Positions 25,084 to 33,798 of a DNA stretch of 64,000 bases are shown one piece after another. Every line of letters starts with the position of its first letter. The first letter of the stretch is position 1. Location of the stretch: assembly GCA_964223495.1 (NCBI GenBank), contig CAXQGL010000060.1, forward strand, positions 83,790 through 147,789, written 5' to 3'. This stretch comes from UBA8752 sp964223495. Lineage in GTDB: Bacteria; Bacteroidota; Bacteroidia; Flavobacteriales_D; Sanyastnellaceae. The translations under genes were made by a program, and so were the position numbers. The notes below the pieces were generated by a model. That model had not been told where the DNA came from and searched no databases. It saw only the letters and a program-made list of their open reading frames with translations.

Positions 25084-25541
25084 GTTGTTCCTGTATGTCC
25101 GAACCCTCCCGCTCCCCTTTCGGAAAGGGCGAGTTCGGCGGTGTCTTGGACGGGGACCCACTCCACCCGGGAATATTGGGCCACCACGAGCTGGGCGATG
25201 CGTTCACCCGGTTCGATGGTGAAGGCGGCCTGGCCGTGGTGTATGAGGAGCACCCCGATTTCGCCGCGGTAATCCGCATCGATGGTTCCCGGCGCATTCA
25301 GGACGGTGAGGCCGTGCTTGTATGCGAGCCCACTGCGCGGCCTGACTTGGGCTTCGTAGCCTTCTGGTAGCTCGATGTGAAGGCCTGTCGGGATGAGCCG
25401 ACGCTCACCGGGTTCGAGGACCACAGGACCATCCAGCCGGGCCCGCAGGTCGAGGCCGGCGCTCAGGGGCGTGGCGTATTCGGGCAATGCCGTATCTCCA
25501 GTGCACACGACGCGCACCTTGAGGATGGGGGTCTCGCTCAT
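25080..25541 (-). CDS. dut: Deoxyuridine 5'-triphosphate nucleotidohydrolase
   Basis: Trimeric dUTPase that hydrolyses dUTP to dUMP and pyrophosphate. All five motifs are seen: motif 1 SAGLDLRA, motif 2 RPRSGLAYKHG, motif 3 GTIDADYRGEIGV (catalytic Asp, uracil pocket), motif 4 GERIAQLVV and motif 5 GAGGFGHTG (P-loop-like tail). Length is 153 residues, normal for the family. It overlaps the enoyl-CoA hydratase stop by 4 bp and the nucleotidyltransferase start by 4 bp. Confidence 0.96.
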   Translation of the reverse strand: MSETPILKVRVVCTGDTALPEYATPLSAGLDLRARLDGPVVLEPGERRLIPTGLHIELPEGYEAQVRPRSGLAYKHGLTVLNAPGTIDADYRGEIGVLLIHHGQAAFTIEPGERIAQLVVAQYSRVEWVPVQDTAELALSERGAGGFGHTGTT

Positions 25542-26317
25542 TTGCCGGGAAATTCAGGTTTGCGCTTCTCGAGAAAGGCCGTGACCCCTTCCTTGAAGTC
25601 TTCATTGGCGAAGCACCGACCGAACTGGTCGATTTCCACTTCATATCCTTCCGGCGAACCGCTGGCCTGGACTGCCCGGATGGCGGCGGCCAAGGCTTTG
25701 GGGCTGTTCGCTGCAAGTCCTTGCGCCACACGCAAGGCCTCTTCCATGAGGGATTCCCTGGGCACGGAAGCGCTGACCAAACCGCAGCCGAGCGCCTCGG
25801 CAGCCTTGACCATCCGAGCGGATAGGATCATCTCCATGGCCCGACCATGGCCGATGATGCGCGACAGGCGTTGGGTTCCCCCGTAGCCAGGAATGAGCCC
25901 GAGCGTGACCTCCGGCAAGCCCATTCTGGCATTGTCGGAAGCGATGCGCACGTGGCATGCCAGGGCCAGTTCGAGTCCTCCGCCCAGCGCAAACCCCCCT
26001 ATGGCCGCGATGAACGGTGTGTTGGAAAGGGCTATGGCGTCGAACAGGATGCGTTGGCCATGCTCAGCCAACCGGCGACCGGCGATGGGGTCGAAATCTG
26101 CGAATTCCTTGATGTCGGCACCGGCGACGAAGGCTTTTTCACCAGCCCCCGTCAGGATGACGCAACGCACCTCATCGCGCTGTTGGAGCTCTTGGACCTT
26201 GGAACCTAGCGCCTCGATCAGGGCCCCATTCAAGGCATTCAGCTGCTGTGGCCGATTGAGGGTCCAACAGGCGACATGCCCATGCATGACTTCAGTGAGA
26301 AGTGGGGTTTCTGACAT
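25538..26317 (-). CDS. Enoyl-CoA hydratase/isomerase (crotonase) family protein
   Basis: Crotonase-fold enzyme of 259 residues, probably hydrating short-chain 2-enoyl-CoA in fatty-acid or amino-acid breakdown. The oxyanion-hole segment is EKAFVAGADIKEF, followed by IGGFALGGGLELALACHVRI (first catalytic Glu region) and GLPEVTLGLIPGYGGTQRL (second Glu). Both glutamates of hydratases are present. A TAATTTCG box lies 4 nt before the ATG and uses the TAA stop of the ABC gene downstream. It overlaps dut by 4 bp and seems to head that train. Confidence 0.9.
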   Translation of the reverse strand: MSETPLLTEVMHGHVACWTLNRPQQLNALNGALIEALGSKVQELQQRDEVRCVILTGAGEKAFVAGADIKEFADFDPIAGRRLAEHGQRILFDAIALSNTPFIAAIGGFALGGGLELALACHVRIASDNARMGLPEVTLGLIPGYGGTQRLSRIIGHGRAMEMILSARMVKAAEALGCGLVSASVPRESLMEEALRVAQGLAANSPKALAAAIRAVQASGSPEGYEVEIDQFGRCFANEDFKEGVTAFLEKRKPEFPGK

Positions 26318-26321
26318 GGCC

Positions 26322-26329
26322 CGAAATTA
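26322..26329 (-). promoter_or_regulatory. Candidate -7 box (TAATTTCG) before the enoyl-CoA hydratase
   Basis: Minus-strand TAATTTCG, four bases before the ATG at 26317; its TAA is also the stop codon of the ABC ATPase gene. Such a short distance would give a leaderless or nearly leaderless mRNA. Confidence 0.4.
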
Positions 26330-27961
26330 GTCAATCGCACCCCCTCCGGCGGCCTGCAGTCTGCGGGTGATTTCATGGGTTGGCGATGCCCAGATCCTGT
26401 CCGAAGCCCCTGACTCCACAACCCTTCCCTTGTCCATCACCAGGGTCCGGTCACACAGGTAGCGCACCACCCCGAGGTCATGGCTGATGAAGAGCAGGGC
26501 AAGCCCCCTTTCCTCACGCAATTGAACCAGCAGATTGAGGACCTGCGCCTGGACACTGACATCCAGCGCAGCAACCGCTTCGTCACAGATGAGCAGACGG
26601 GGTTCGGCTGCCAGGGCACGGGCGATGACGATGCGCTGCCGTTGTCCCCCGGAAAAGGCATCCGGTTTGCGGTCCAGGGCGTCCTCTTCCAAACCTACGG
26701 CGGTCATGAGCTCCCGGGCCCGCTGATGTGCGGCGGAAGGATCATGTCCCCAGCGGACCAGCACCTCCTTGAGGACGGAGCCGACGCGTCGGGTAGGGTT
26801 GAGTGCGGCGCGCGGGTCCTGGAAGATCAGCCCCACATTCCTGCGGATGTGTTGCACCTGTTCCTTGCTCAGTGATTCCACGGATTGGCCTGCAATACGG
26901 ATGGTGCCTCGGTCCAGCCGATGCAACCCCAGGATGGCACGGGCCAAGGTCGTCTTGCCACAGCCGCTTCCCCCGACAATGCCGAGGGTTCCCCCTTCAG
27001 GAAGGCGCAGATCGACATCCGAAATGGCGGGATCGGTGCTTCCGGGGTAGGTCTTCCATGCTCCAGCCACTTCGAGGATGGCGGGGTTGGCGTCGGGAAC
27101 CGGTGCTATTTGGGACGCATTTTCCATTGCTGGAGCGTCGTCTTCCATGAAGTCGGAAAGCACGGGCAACGGCGTAGGCCGGCCCTTGGTTGGAACGCGA
27201 CATGCAAGCAGTCCGCAGGTGTAGGGATGTTGTGGTGAATGCAGTACTTCCTCCACCGGCCCTTCCTCCACGATGACCCCATGCCTGAGCACTGCCACGC
27301 AGTCTGCCGAACGCTCCACGACATCCATGTCATGGGTGACGAGCACGAGAGCCAGGCCACGCCGGCGTTGGATTTCACCGAGGAGGTCTAGCAATTCGGC
27401 CCTCAGTGCGCTGTCCAGGGCCGTGGTGGGCTCGTCGGCCAGAATGATGTCCGGGTCGTTGGCGAGGGCCATGGCGATGAGCACCCTTTGCTTCTGTCCT
27501 CCGGACAAGCCGTGGGGATAGGCCGACCAGGCGCGCCCAGGATCCGGCAATTGGACCTCTTCGAACAGCGACATGACGCGCTTTTTCGCGGAATCGGCAG
27601 TGAGGGTGCCATGACGTCGGATGACCTCGGCAATCTGCTGACCACACCTCATGGTGGGGTCAAGGCTGGTCATCGGCTCCTGGAAGACCATGGTCACACG
27701 CCGTCCCCTTGGAATCGGCACGGTCCTCCCACCCTCCGCATCGACCCAGTGGCCATCAGGTCCGGCAATCGTCCCAGAGGTGACCCTGCCGCCCTTCGGC
27801 AACATGCCGAGGGCGGCCATGCAGCACATGGTCTTGCCCGAACCGCTCTCACCGACCAGGGCCAAGGTTTGTCCACGGCTCACGCTGAGGTTGATGTCGC
27901 GAAGGATGGTCCGGTCCCCGAAGGAGACCGAAACGCCCGACCAAGTCAGGGCGGCCGTCAT
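26327..27961 (-). CDS. Fused oligopeptide-type ABC transporter ATPase (DppD-DppF-like)
   Basis: Two complete ABC ATPase domains in one 544-residue chain. Domain 1: Walker A GESGSGKT, signature LSGGQKQR, Walker B IILADEPT. Domain 2: Walker A GGSGCGKTT, signature FSGGQRQR, Walker B LLICDEAVAALD. Phrases such as MVFQEPMTSLDP and LIFQDPRAALNP are typical of the DppD/DppF (peptide/nickel) family. No permease or binding-protein genes adjoin, so the partners must be elsewhere. The start is the ATG at 27961, 4 bp after the HPPD stop. Confidence 0.93.
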   Translation of the reverse strand: MTAALTWSGVSVSFGDRTILRDINLSVSRGQTLALVGESGSGKTMCCMAALGMLPKGGRVTSGTIAGPDGHWVDAEGGRTVPIPRGRRVTMVFQEPMTSLDPTMRCGQQIAEVIRRHGTLTADSAKKRVMSLFEEVQLPDPGRAWSAYPHGLSGGQKQRVLIAMALANDPDIILADEPTTALDSALRAELLDLLGEIQRRRGLALVLVTHDMDVVERSADCVAVLRHGVIVEEGPVEEVLHSPQHPYTCGLLACRVPTKGRPTPLPVLSDFMEDDAPAMENASQIAPVPDANPAILEVAGAWKTYPGSTDPAISDVDLRLPEGGTLGIVGGSGCGKTTLARAILGLHRLDRGTIRIAGQSVESLSKEQVQHIRRNVGLIFQDPRAALNPTRRVGSVLKEVLVRWGHDPSAAHQRARELMTAVGLEEDALDRKPDAFSGGQRQRIVIARALAAEPRLLICDEAVAALDVSVQAQVLNLLVQLREERGLALLFISHDLGVVRYLCDRTLVMDKGRVVESGASDRIWASPTHEITRRLQAAGGGAID

Positions 27962-27965
27962 GGAA

Positions 27966-29105
27966 TCAGAGGGTGCCACGTAGGGCCTGCTCGCGTTCGA
28001 TGGCCTCGAAGAGCGCCTTGAAGTTGCCCTTGCCGAAGCTTTGGGCCCCTTTTCGCTGGATGATCTCGAAGAACATCGTCGGCCGGTCCACCACGGGCTT
28101 CGTGAAGATTTGCAACAGGTAACCCTCGTCATCGCGGTCGATCAGGATGCCAAGGTCACGCAGTGGTTCCAGGTCCTCGTCAATCTCGCCCACCCGGTCA
28201 AGCACGGTGTCGTAGTAGGTGCCCGGTACCTGCAGGAATTCGATGCCTCGGGCCTGAAGCTCGGTCACGGTCTCTATGATGTTGTCCGTGGCCACTGCGA
28301 TGTGTTGGACGCCAGCGCCTTGGTAGAAGTCGATATACTCTTCGATCTGTGACTTCTTGCGGCCCTCGGCTGGCTCGTTGATCGGGAACTTGATGCGCCC
28401 GTTGCCGTTGCTCATCACCTTGGACATCAGGGCGGTGTATTCGGTGGAGATGTCCTTGTCATCGAAGGAGATCAACTGGGCGAAGCCCATGACCTTGGCG
28501 TAGAACTCGCACCAGGTGTTCATCTCGCCCCAGCCGACGTTGCCCACCATGTGGTCGATGTACTTCAGTCCTACGGAAGCAGCCCCACCGGTCGGGTTCC
28601 ATGCCTGGTAGCCCGGGAGGAACACGCCGTTGTAGGCCTTGCGCTCCACGAACACGTGGATGGTGTCGCCATAAGTCTCGATTCCGCTCAGGACCACTTT
28701 GCCGTCACCGTCCTCCCGCGTTTCGGGCGCGAAGGCACTGACCGCACCGCGCGACGTGGTCTCCTTCCAGCTCTTCTCGGCATCATCCACCCACAATGCA
28801 ACCGCCTTCACGCCGTCTCCATGCCGGTTGAGGTGGTCGTTCAGCGGCCCGTCCGCCACCAGCGGTGTGGTCAGGACGAGCGTGATCTTGTCCTGGCGTA
28901 GCACATAGCTCACACTGTCGGCGCTGCCGGTCTCCAGCCCCTTGTAGGCCAAGGGTTGGTAGCCCCAGGCGTTCATGTAGTAGTACGCGCTCTGCTTGGC
29001 GTTGCCCACGATGAGCTCGACGTGGTCCGTGCCAAGCAGGGGCAGGAAGTCATCGGCCTCGGGGACTACGATGGCGGGTTGTGGCGTAGTTTGATCCATG
29101 GTCAT
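27966..29105 (-). CDS. hppD: 4-hydroxyphenylpyruvate dioxygenase
   Basis: Non-haem Fe(II) enzyme converting 4-hydroxyphenylpyruvate to homogentisate in tyrosine breakdown. It has two vicinal-oxygen-chelate domains; the C-terminal one supplies the facial triad: His in YIDHMVGNV, His in AGVQHIAVAT and Glu in TMFFEIIQRKG. Length is about 379 residues. Two starts (29105 and 29099) are possible; both leave a gap of under 15 bp after hmgA, so the genes form an operon. Its product is the substrate of the neighbouring enzyme. Confidence 0.95.
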   Translation of the reverse strand: MTMDQTTPQPAIVVPEADDFLPLLGTDHVELIVGNAKQSAYYYMNAWGYQPLAYKGLETGSADSVSYVLRQDKITLVLTTPLVADGPLNDHLNRHGDGVKAVALWVDDAEKSWKETTSRGAVSAFAPETREDGDGKVVLSGIETYGDTIHVFVERKAYNGVFLPGYQAWNPTGGAASVGLKYIDHMVGNVGWGEMNTWCEFYAKVMGFAQLISFDDKDISTEYTALMSKVMSNGNGRIKFPINEPAEGRKKSQIEEYIDFYQGAGVQHIAVATDNIIETVTELQARGIEFLQVPGTYYDTVLDRVGEIDEDLEPLRDLGILIDRDDEGYLLQIFTKPVVDRPTMFFEIIQRKGAQSFGKGNFKALFEAIEREQALRGTL

Positions 29106-29112
29106 TGCAGGG

Positions 29113-30297
29113 TCAGTCGATTTTCGTTGGGGTGTACCCGAGCCAGCTTTGGTGATAACCTCCGTCCTCAATGTCGAGGGCCTGTTGGGTCAGGCGCAAG
29201 GGGCGGAATGTGTCCACCATCACAGCGAGTTCTGCGGTGCTGGTCTTGCCGATTGACCCTTCGTAGGTGCCCGGATGGGGACCGTGGGGAATGCCACCGG
29301 GATGGAGGGTCAGATCTCCGCGGGAGATGCCCTTGCGGCTCATGAAGTTGCCCTCCACGTAATACAGCACTTCATCGGAATCGATGTTGCTGTGGTTGTA
29401 GGGGGCGGGAATGGACTTGGGGTGGTAGTCGTACAGCCGCGGGCAGAAGCTGCAGATGACGAAGGCATCGGTCTCGAATGTCTGGTGCACGGGCGGCGGC
29501 TGGTGCACCCGGCCCGTGATGGGTTCAAAGTTGTGGATGGAAAAGGCATAGGGGAAATGGTACCCGTCCCAGCCCACCACATCGAAGGGGTGACGGGCAT
29601 AGGTAGCCGTGTGGATCATGCCCTCTTTCCGGACGTCGATGGGAAAGGCCCCCTGCCGATCCACGGCCGGCACATGTTCGGGCACCCGGAAGTCCCTCTC
29701 GCAGAACGGGCTGTGCTCCAACAGCTGACCGAAGTGGTTGCGATACCGCTTGGGTGTCACGATGGGGTGGGCGCTTTCGACCACAAGCCAACGCTGTTCC
29801 GAACCGGAGGTCGGTGCCCAGCGGTGTATCACGCCCCGCGGAATGACCAAGTAGTCCCCCGACTTGTATGCCAGGGAACCGAACATGGTCTCCAGAACGC
29901 CCTCTCCATCATGGATGAAGACGACCTCATCCGAATCGGCATTCTTGTAGAAACGGTCCGCGGGGTCGGATTCGTTGGGGCGCGCCACGGAGATCGTGCA
30001 GTCCGCATTGAACATGAGGGGAACCCGGGCTGCGAGGGCCGGACCCGACGATGGCGCCGAGAAACCCGGCACGCGCCGGGAGGTCAGGTTCTCACGGACC
30101 CCTTCCACCGGGCGGGCGTCGACCGGGGCTGACACGGACTGCACCATGGTCGGTGGATGCAGGTGGTAGAGCAACGAGCTCATCCCGACAAACCCGATGG
30201 TGCCGAACAACTGCTCGTGGTGCAGCGTGCCGTCAGGCTTGGTGAACTGGGTGTGCCGCTTGTGTGGGACCTGCCCTTTCCTCTGATAGAATGGCAT
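29113..30297 (-). CDS. hmgA: Homogentisate 1,2-dioxygenase
   Basis: Cupin-fold Fe(II) dioxygenase that cleaves homogentisate to maleylacetoacetate. The metal site is seen in PYNHSNIDSDEVLYYVEGNF (His and Glu) and LHPGGIPHGPHPG (His). The 394-residue length is that of the compact bacterial form. It is followed within 8 bp by hppD. A TAAATTGC box lies 4 nt before the ATG. Maleylacetoacetate isomerase and fumarylacetoacetase genes are not in the window. Confidence 0.94.
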   Translation of the reverse strand: MPFYQRKGQVPHKRHTQFTKPDGTLHHEQLFGTIGFVGMSSLLYHLHPPTMVQSVSAPVDARPVEGVRENLTSRRVPGFSAPSSGPALAARVPLMFNADCTISVARPNESDPADRFYKNADSDEVVFIHDGEGVLETMFGSLAYKSGDYLVIPRGVIHRWAPTSGSEQRWLVVESAHPIVTPKRYRNHFGQLLEHSPFCERDFRVPEHVPAVDRQGAFPIDVRKEGMIHTATYARHPFDVVGWDGYHFPYAFSIHNFEPITGRVHQPPPVHQTFETDAFVICSFCPRLYDYHPKSIPAPYNHSNIDSDEVLYYVEGNFMSRKGISRGDLTLHPGGIPHGPHPGTYEGSIGKTSTAELAVMVDTFRPLRLTQQALDIEDGGYHQSWLGYTPTKID

Positions 30298-30301
30298 GTC
30301 T

Positions 30302-30309
30302 GCAATTTA
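30302..30309 (-). promoter_or_regulatory. Candidate -7 box (TAAATTGC) before hmgA
   Basis: Minus-strand TAAATTGC, four bases before the hmgA ATG. It is the same octamer as before the tryptophan dioxygenase gene, so the two aromatic-amino-acid pathways share this sequence. Confidence 0.35.
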
Positions 30310-30321
30310 GCCGAAGGCTGC

Positions 30322-31371
30322 TCAACGGTTTTTGCCTCCCCACACGAACCAGGGGAGGGATCCGTCCTCCTTCGGGGCGAACCGCATCGGGATGCGCTTT
30401 CCTGCAGGAAGGGCGATGTCCGGCCCGATGCCCGTCCGCTTGGTCAGGACCTTGAGTTTGACCGCTTCCGCATCGCTGATGGCGCGCAACGTCTCACCGG
30501 CCTTGGCCACGTACCAATGCCGTGTGCCCCTGCGCCGTTTGGGCTGGGTGTACACCCGTCGGTCTCCATCGAAGCGCGTATCGGCATTGGCACCCTCCAG
30601 ATCATTGTATTTCCGCAATTGCCAAACGGCCAAATCGAATTGCTTGGCCAGGTGACCGAGCGTCTCGCCCGCATGCAGGGTGACCCAGGCGACGTCATTT
30701 TCGGTGAAGCCACTGTTCCTGGCGCCGCCCACATTGATGGTGCGGTTTTCTTCCGAATCGGAAGCCCGTGCCTTTGGATCGGAGCCGCCTGAGGACGCGA
30801 GGACTTCTCCGGGTCGATCCGGCACGCCCCCCTTCCGGAGCCACACGATCCCCTCGTCATCATAGGCATCCAGTCCGTGGCGTTCGATGAGCTCGATGAG
30901 TGCCTTGGCATAGGTCGGACTGGTGGCATAACCGCAACGCTTGAGGCCTTTTGCCCAACCCTTGTAGTCCTCGATGTCCAACTCGAACAGTGATGCGTAG
31001 CGCTTGCGTTTGAGGAACAGGCTGTGGTCCTCGAAACTATCGCGGGCATCGGGATAGACCCTGAAACACTCGCCTTTGGCGTCGTCGTCGTAATACGTGC
31101 GCCCCCCTTCCCAATCCTTGTGGCACTTGATGCCGAAGTGGTTGTTGGACCGGCTGCTCAATTCACTCTTCCCCGAACCGCTCTCCAGCAGTCCTTGCGC
31201 GAGGGTGATGCTCGCAGGAATGCGGTGAAGCGCCATCTGTCGGACGGCTTCGTCCTTCCATTTGTTGATGTAGTTGCGCTGGTCCTCCTCCCCGCCGGCA
31301 AGGCACGGCAGCACCATCATCGTCAAAGCCGACAAGGCCGTGACACGGAGGAATGCAAGGGGGTGTTGCAT
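30322..31371 (-). CDS. Glucosaminidase with two LysM domains
   Basis: Exported peptidoglycan N-acetylglucosaminidase (GH73-like), about 349 residues. After a signal peptide, the catalytic domain reads ITLAQGLLESGSGKSEL (catalytic Glu) and NNHFGIKCHKDWEG, with GYATSPTYAKALIELIE closing it near residue 180. Two C-terminal LysM-like modules follow (LHAGETLGHLAKQFDLAVW and YVAKAGETLRAISDAEA), expected to hold the enzyme on the cell wall. The start is the ATG at 31371, since upstream in-frame sequence lacks a signal peptide. It is probably used in cell separation or wall turnover. Confidence 0.89.
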   Translation of the reverse strand: MQHPLAFLRVTALSALTMMVLPCLAGGEEDQRNYINKWKDEAVRQMALHRIPASITLAQGLLESGSGKSELSSRSNNHFGIKCHKDWEGGRTYYDDDAKGECFRVYPDARDSFEDHSLFLKRKRYASLFELDIEDYKGWAKGLKRCGYATSPTYAKALIELIERHGLDAYDDEGIVWLRKGGVPDRPGEVLASSGGSDPKARASDSEENRTINVGGARNSGFTENDVAWVTLHAGETLGHLAKQFDLAVWQLRKYNDLEGANADTRFDGDRRVYTQPKRRRGTRHWYVAKAGETLRAISDAEAVKLKVLTKRTGIGPDIALPAGKRIPMRFAPKEDGSLPWFVWGGKNR

Positions 31372-31441
31372 GTCACAAAACAACGACAGTGTCCCTTCCC
31401 TGTTATGCGGAAAGGTCAAAATCAACTCACATGCGCCTTGT

Positions 31442-31870
31442 TCAATTCGCCCCGTCGTAGTCCAGGGTCTCCACGAGCTGGCCGTCCTGGGCATAGAACC
31501 GCCAGGTTCCACTGGGACGGTCGTCCGCATGTTGTCCCTCGATATGGGGAATGCCGCCGGGATGCCAAGTCCGGAAAGGACCCTGTTTCTTTCCCGAAGC
31601 GTACGTGACCTGACTCCAAGGCAATCCGTCTTCCCTGTAGGTGTTCCAAGTGCCTTCACGCACCCCGTCCACCAGCTTTCCCCGCGTGTGGATGCGTCCA
31701 TTCTCGTGGTATTGCTGGACCTCTTCCCCTCCTTGTTCCGCAGTTTCCGTCCGCACTTCCCTGGGCTGTTCCGAATCTTCCCAGGTGTCCACGACCCTTT
31801 CCGGATTTCCGGTACCGCAGGCCGTGAGCAGGAAGGTCAAAGCGACCAAGGCATGGTGATGTCTCCTCAT
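31442..31870 (-). CDS. MORN-repeat (YwqK-like) lipoprotein
   Basis: Small lipoprotein (142 residues, lipobox LTAC near residue 18) with about four MORN-variant repeats: QYHENGRIHTRGKLVDGVRE, WNTYREDGLPWSQVTYASGK, TWHPGGIPHIEGQ and RFYAQDGQLVETLDY. Databases often call such proteins YwqK-family antitoxin, but there is no toxin gene here and an envelope role is more likely. The start overlaps the polyprenyl synthase stop by 4 bp. Confidence 0.82.
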   Translation of the reverse strand: MRRHHHALVALTFLLTACGTGNPERVVDTWEDSEQPREVRTETAEQGGEEVQQYHENGRIHTRGKLVDGVREGTWNTYREDGLPWSQVTYASGKKQGPFRTWHPGGIPHIEGQHADDRPSGTWRFYAQDGQLVETLDYDGAN

Positions 31871-32844
31871 TTCTTGCGGGATATGGTGAAATCGACCAGG
31901 TCGGCAAGGGCGGAACGGGCCTCCTCTCCCCCAGGCAAGGAATCCAACATGGCTACCGCCCGGTCGCGGTGCTCGCGCATCTTCTTTTCGGCATAGGCCA
32001 TGCCCGGTCCGTCCAAAATGCGCTGCATCAAGGCCTGTGCCTGGGCGGGGTCATCCTTGCTCTTCTTGATTCCGCGAACGGCCTTTTTCCTTTCGCGCGC
32101 GTCCATGGATTGAAGGGTGTGGATGAGCGGGAGGGTCATCTTGCGCTCCTTGATGTCTCCGCCGGTGGGCTTCCCCGTATGGGCGGAAGGCGCGAAGTCG
32201 AGCAGGTCGTCCTTGATCTGGAACGCGATGCCCATCTCCTCTCCGAAACAGCGCATGTGCTCTATCCGGTCATCATCCGCGCCGGCACTGGCTGCTCCGG
32301 CAGCGCAGCAGGCGGCAATCAGCGATGCCGTCTTGCGACGGATGATGTCGAAATAGACGGATTCCGTGATGTCCAATCTGCGGGCCTTCTCGATTTGGAG
32401 CAACTCCCCCTCGCTCATGGCCTCCACCGCCTTGGATGTGATTTTGAGCAAGTCGATGCCCTCCTGTTCCATGGAGATCAGCAGTCCCCGGGAGAGCAGG
32501 TAATCCCCCACGAGGACCGCCACCTTGGATTTCCACAGGGCTTTGATGGACAGGAAACCACGGCGTGTCTCGGCCGCATCGACCACATCGTCGTGCACGA
32601 GCGTTGCGGTGTGGAGCAGTTCGATCAGCGTTGCGGCCACGTGGCTTCTTTCCGTGGTGCCTCCACTGGCCGCAGCCGACAGATACACGAGCATAGGCCT
32701 CATTTGCTTGCCTTTCGACCGGACGATGTAGCGCGTGATGTGGTCGAGCAGGGGCACGGAGGTCCGCATGGCCTCCTTGAAATGCCCCTGGAATTCCCGC
32801 ATTTCGCGGTCAACGGGTTGCCGGATGGTGGCGAGGTCGGCCAT
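31867..32844 (-). CDS. Polyprenyl (octaprenyl-type) diphosphate synthase
   Basis: All-alpha prenyltransferase of 325 residues that extends isoprenyl diphosphates, probably the side chain of menaquinone. The two aspartate-rich motifs are HTATLVHDDVVDAAE (FARM, DDxxD) and FQIKDDLLDF (SARM), with GKQMRPMLVYL and GDYLLSRG also typical. Chain length cannot be fixed from sequence. A TAACTTCG box sits 4 nt before the ATG. It is divergent from yicC, with 63 bp between the two starts, and is coupled to the MORN lipoprotein gene. Confidence 0.92.
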   Translation of the reverse strand: MADLATIRQPVDREMREFQGHFKEAMRTSVPLLDHITRYIVRSKGKQMRPMLVYLSAAASGGTTERSHVAATLIELLHTATLVHDDVVDAAETRRGFLSIKALWKSKVAVLVGDYLLSRGLLISMEQEGIDLLKITSKAVEAMSEGELLQIEKARRLDITESVYFDIIRRKTASLIAACCAAGAASAGADDDRIEHMRCFGEEMGIAFQIKDDLLDFAPSAHTGKPTGGDIKERKMTLPLIHTLQSMDARERKKAVRGIKKSKDDPAQAQALMQRILDGPGMAYAEKKMREHRDRAVAMLDSLPGGEEARSALADLVDFTISRKK

Positions 32845-32848
32845 GCGG

Positions 32849-32856
32849 CGAAGTTA
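32849..32856 (-). promoter_or_regulatory. Candidate -7 box (TAACTTCG) before the polyprenyl synthase
   Basis: Minus-strand TAACTTCG, four bases before the ATG at 32844, identical to the box before pepP. Confidence 0.4.
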
Positions 32857-32896
32857 CCTTCCGAACCTCGCCGAGCGTCCGATGGGGTCGTGGATG

Positions 32897-32904
32897 TATT
32901 TTGC
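32897..32904 (+). promoter_or_regulatory. Candidate -7 box (TATTTTGC) before yicC
   Basis: TATTTTGC, three bases before the yicC ATG, in the divergent region shared with the polyprenyl synthase gene. The distance is short even for a leaderless start, so this one is weaker. Confidence 0.3.
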
Positions 32905-32907
32905 AGC

Positions 32908-33798
32908 ATGATCCTGTCGATGACCGGCTATGGCAAGGCCGAAGCACATGTCGGAGCACGCAAGTACACTGTGGAGATCCGGGCGTTGAATGGCAAGGGA
33001 CTCGACCTTTCGGTGCGCATGCCGTCCCATTTCCGCGAAAAGGAAATGGAGCTCCGCAAGGCCATCGGACAAGTGGTCGGAAGGGGAAAAACCGACTGCT
33101 TCATCCATTTCGAATCGGATGCCGCTGATGTGCGACATGAGGTCAATTCAGCCCTGGTGCAGCAATATGTGGACCAGTTGGACACGGTATTCGAGGCCAA
33201 TGGCGTTCCCGCGAACCATCTGGAGGGACAGACCAGGAAGTTGCAGTCCGCGCTTCGGTTTCCGGACGTGGTCAGCGCCACACGCGACACGCTTGATGAG
33301 GATGAATGGCAGGGCATGCAATCCTTGATCAAGGAGGCCTGTGCCGGACTTCAGGGCTATCGGACCCAGGAAGGAAGTACCCTCGAATCGGATTTCAGAC
33401 AACGCATCGGAAGAATTGATGCTCTGCGTGAGGAATTGGCCCCCCTCCTCGGGGAGCGGACGGAGCGTGTGCGCAACAGGTTGAAGTCACACATCGAGGC
33501 CGACATTCCCCGCGACCGGGTGGACGAGAACCGCTTCGAGCAGGAACTCATCTTCTACATGGAAAAGCTGGATGTGACCGAAGAGCTCGTCAGACTCAAG
33601 GCGAATTGCGCTTATTTCATCGAGATGCTCGAAGGGGATGCCGGGCAGGGCAAGAAACTGGGCTTCATCAGCCAGGAAATCGGGCGGGAGATCAACACGC
33701 TCGGCAGCAAGAGCCAGGATGCGGGCATGCAGCGCATCGTCGTCCAGATGAAGGATGAGCTTGAGAAAGTCAAGGAACAGGTGCTGAACATATTGTGA
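32908..33798 (+). CDS. yicC: YicC-family endoribonuclease
   Basis: Member of the YicC/YloC family, shown in E. coli and Bacillus to be an endoribonuclease. The protein (296 residues) starts with the diagnostic MILSMTGYGKAE and VEIRALNGKGLDLSVRMP, and ends with the conserved GKKLGFISQEIGREINTLGS and MKDELEKVKEQVLNIL. Length is standard. It overlaps the gmk GTG start by 4 bp; yicC-gmk-nadD is a common Bacteroidetes order. Confidence 0.93.
   Translation: MILSMTGYGKAEAHVGARKYTVEIRALNGKGLDLSVRMPSHFREKEMELRKAIGQVVGRGKTDCFIHFESDAADVRHEVNSALVQQYVDQLDTVFEANGVPANHLEGQTRKLQSALRFPDVVSATRDTLDEDEWQGMQSLIKEACAGLQGYRTQEGSTLESDFRQRIGRIDALREELAPLLGERTERVRNRLKSHIEADIPRDRVDENRFEQELIFYMEKLDVTEELVRLKANCAYFIEMLEGDAGQGKKLGFISQEIGREINTLGSKSQDAGMQRIVVQMKDELEKVKEQVLNIL

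Noticed and set aside
31442..31870. YwqK-type antitoxin of a toxin-antitoxin system
   Set aside because: The name comes from database practice; there is no toxin gene beside it, and the protein has a lipoprotein signal and MORN repeats.
31969..33798. A 609-codon frame running into yicC
   Set aside because: Only the part from 32908 matches YicC; the upstream part is antisense to the polyprenyl synthase and has no motifs.
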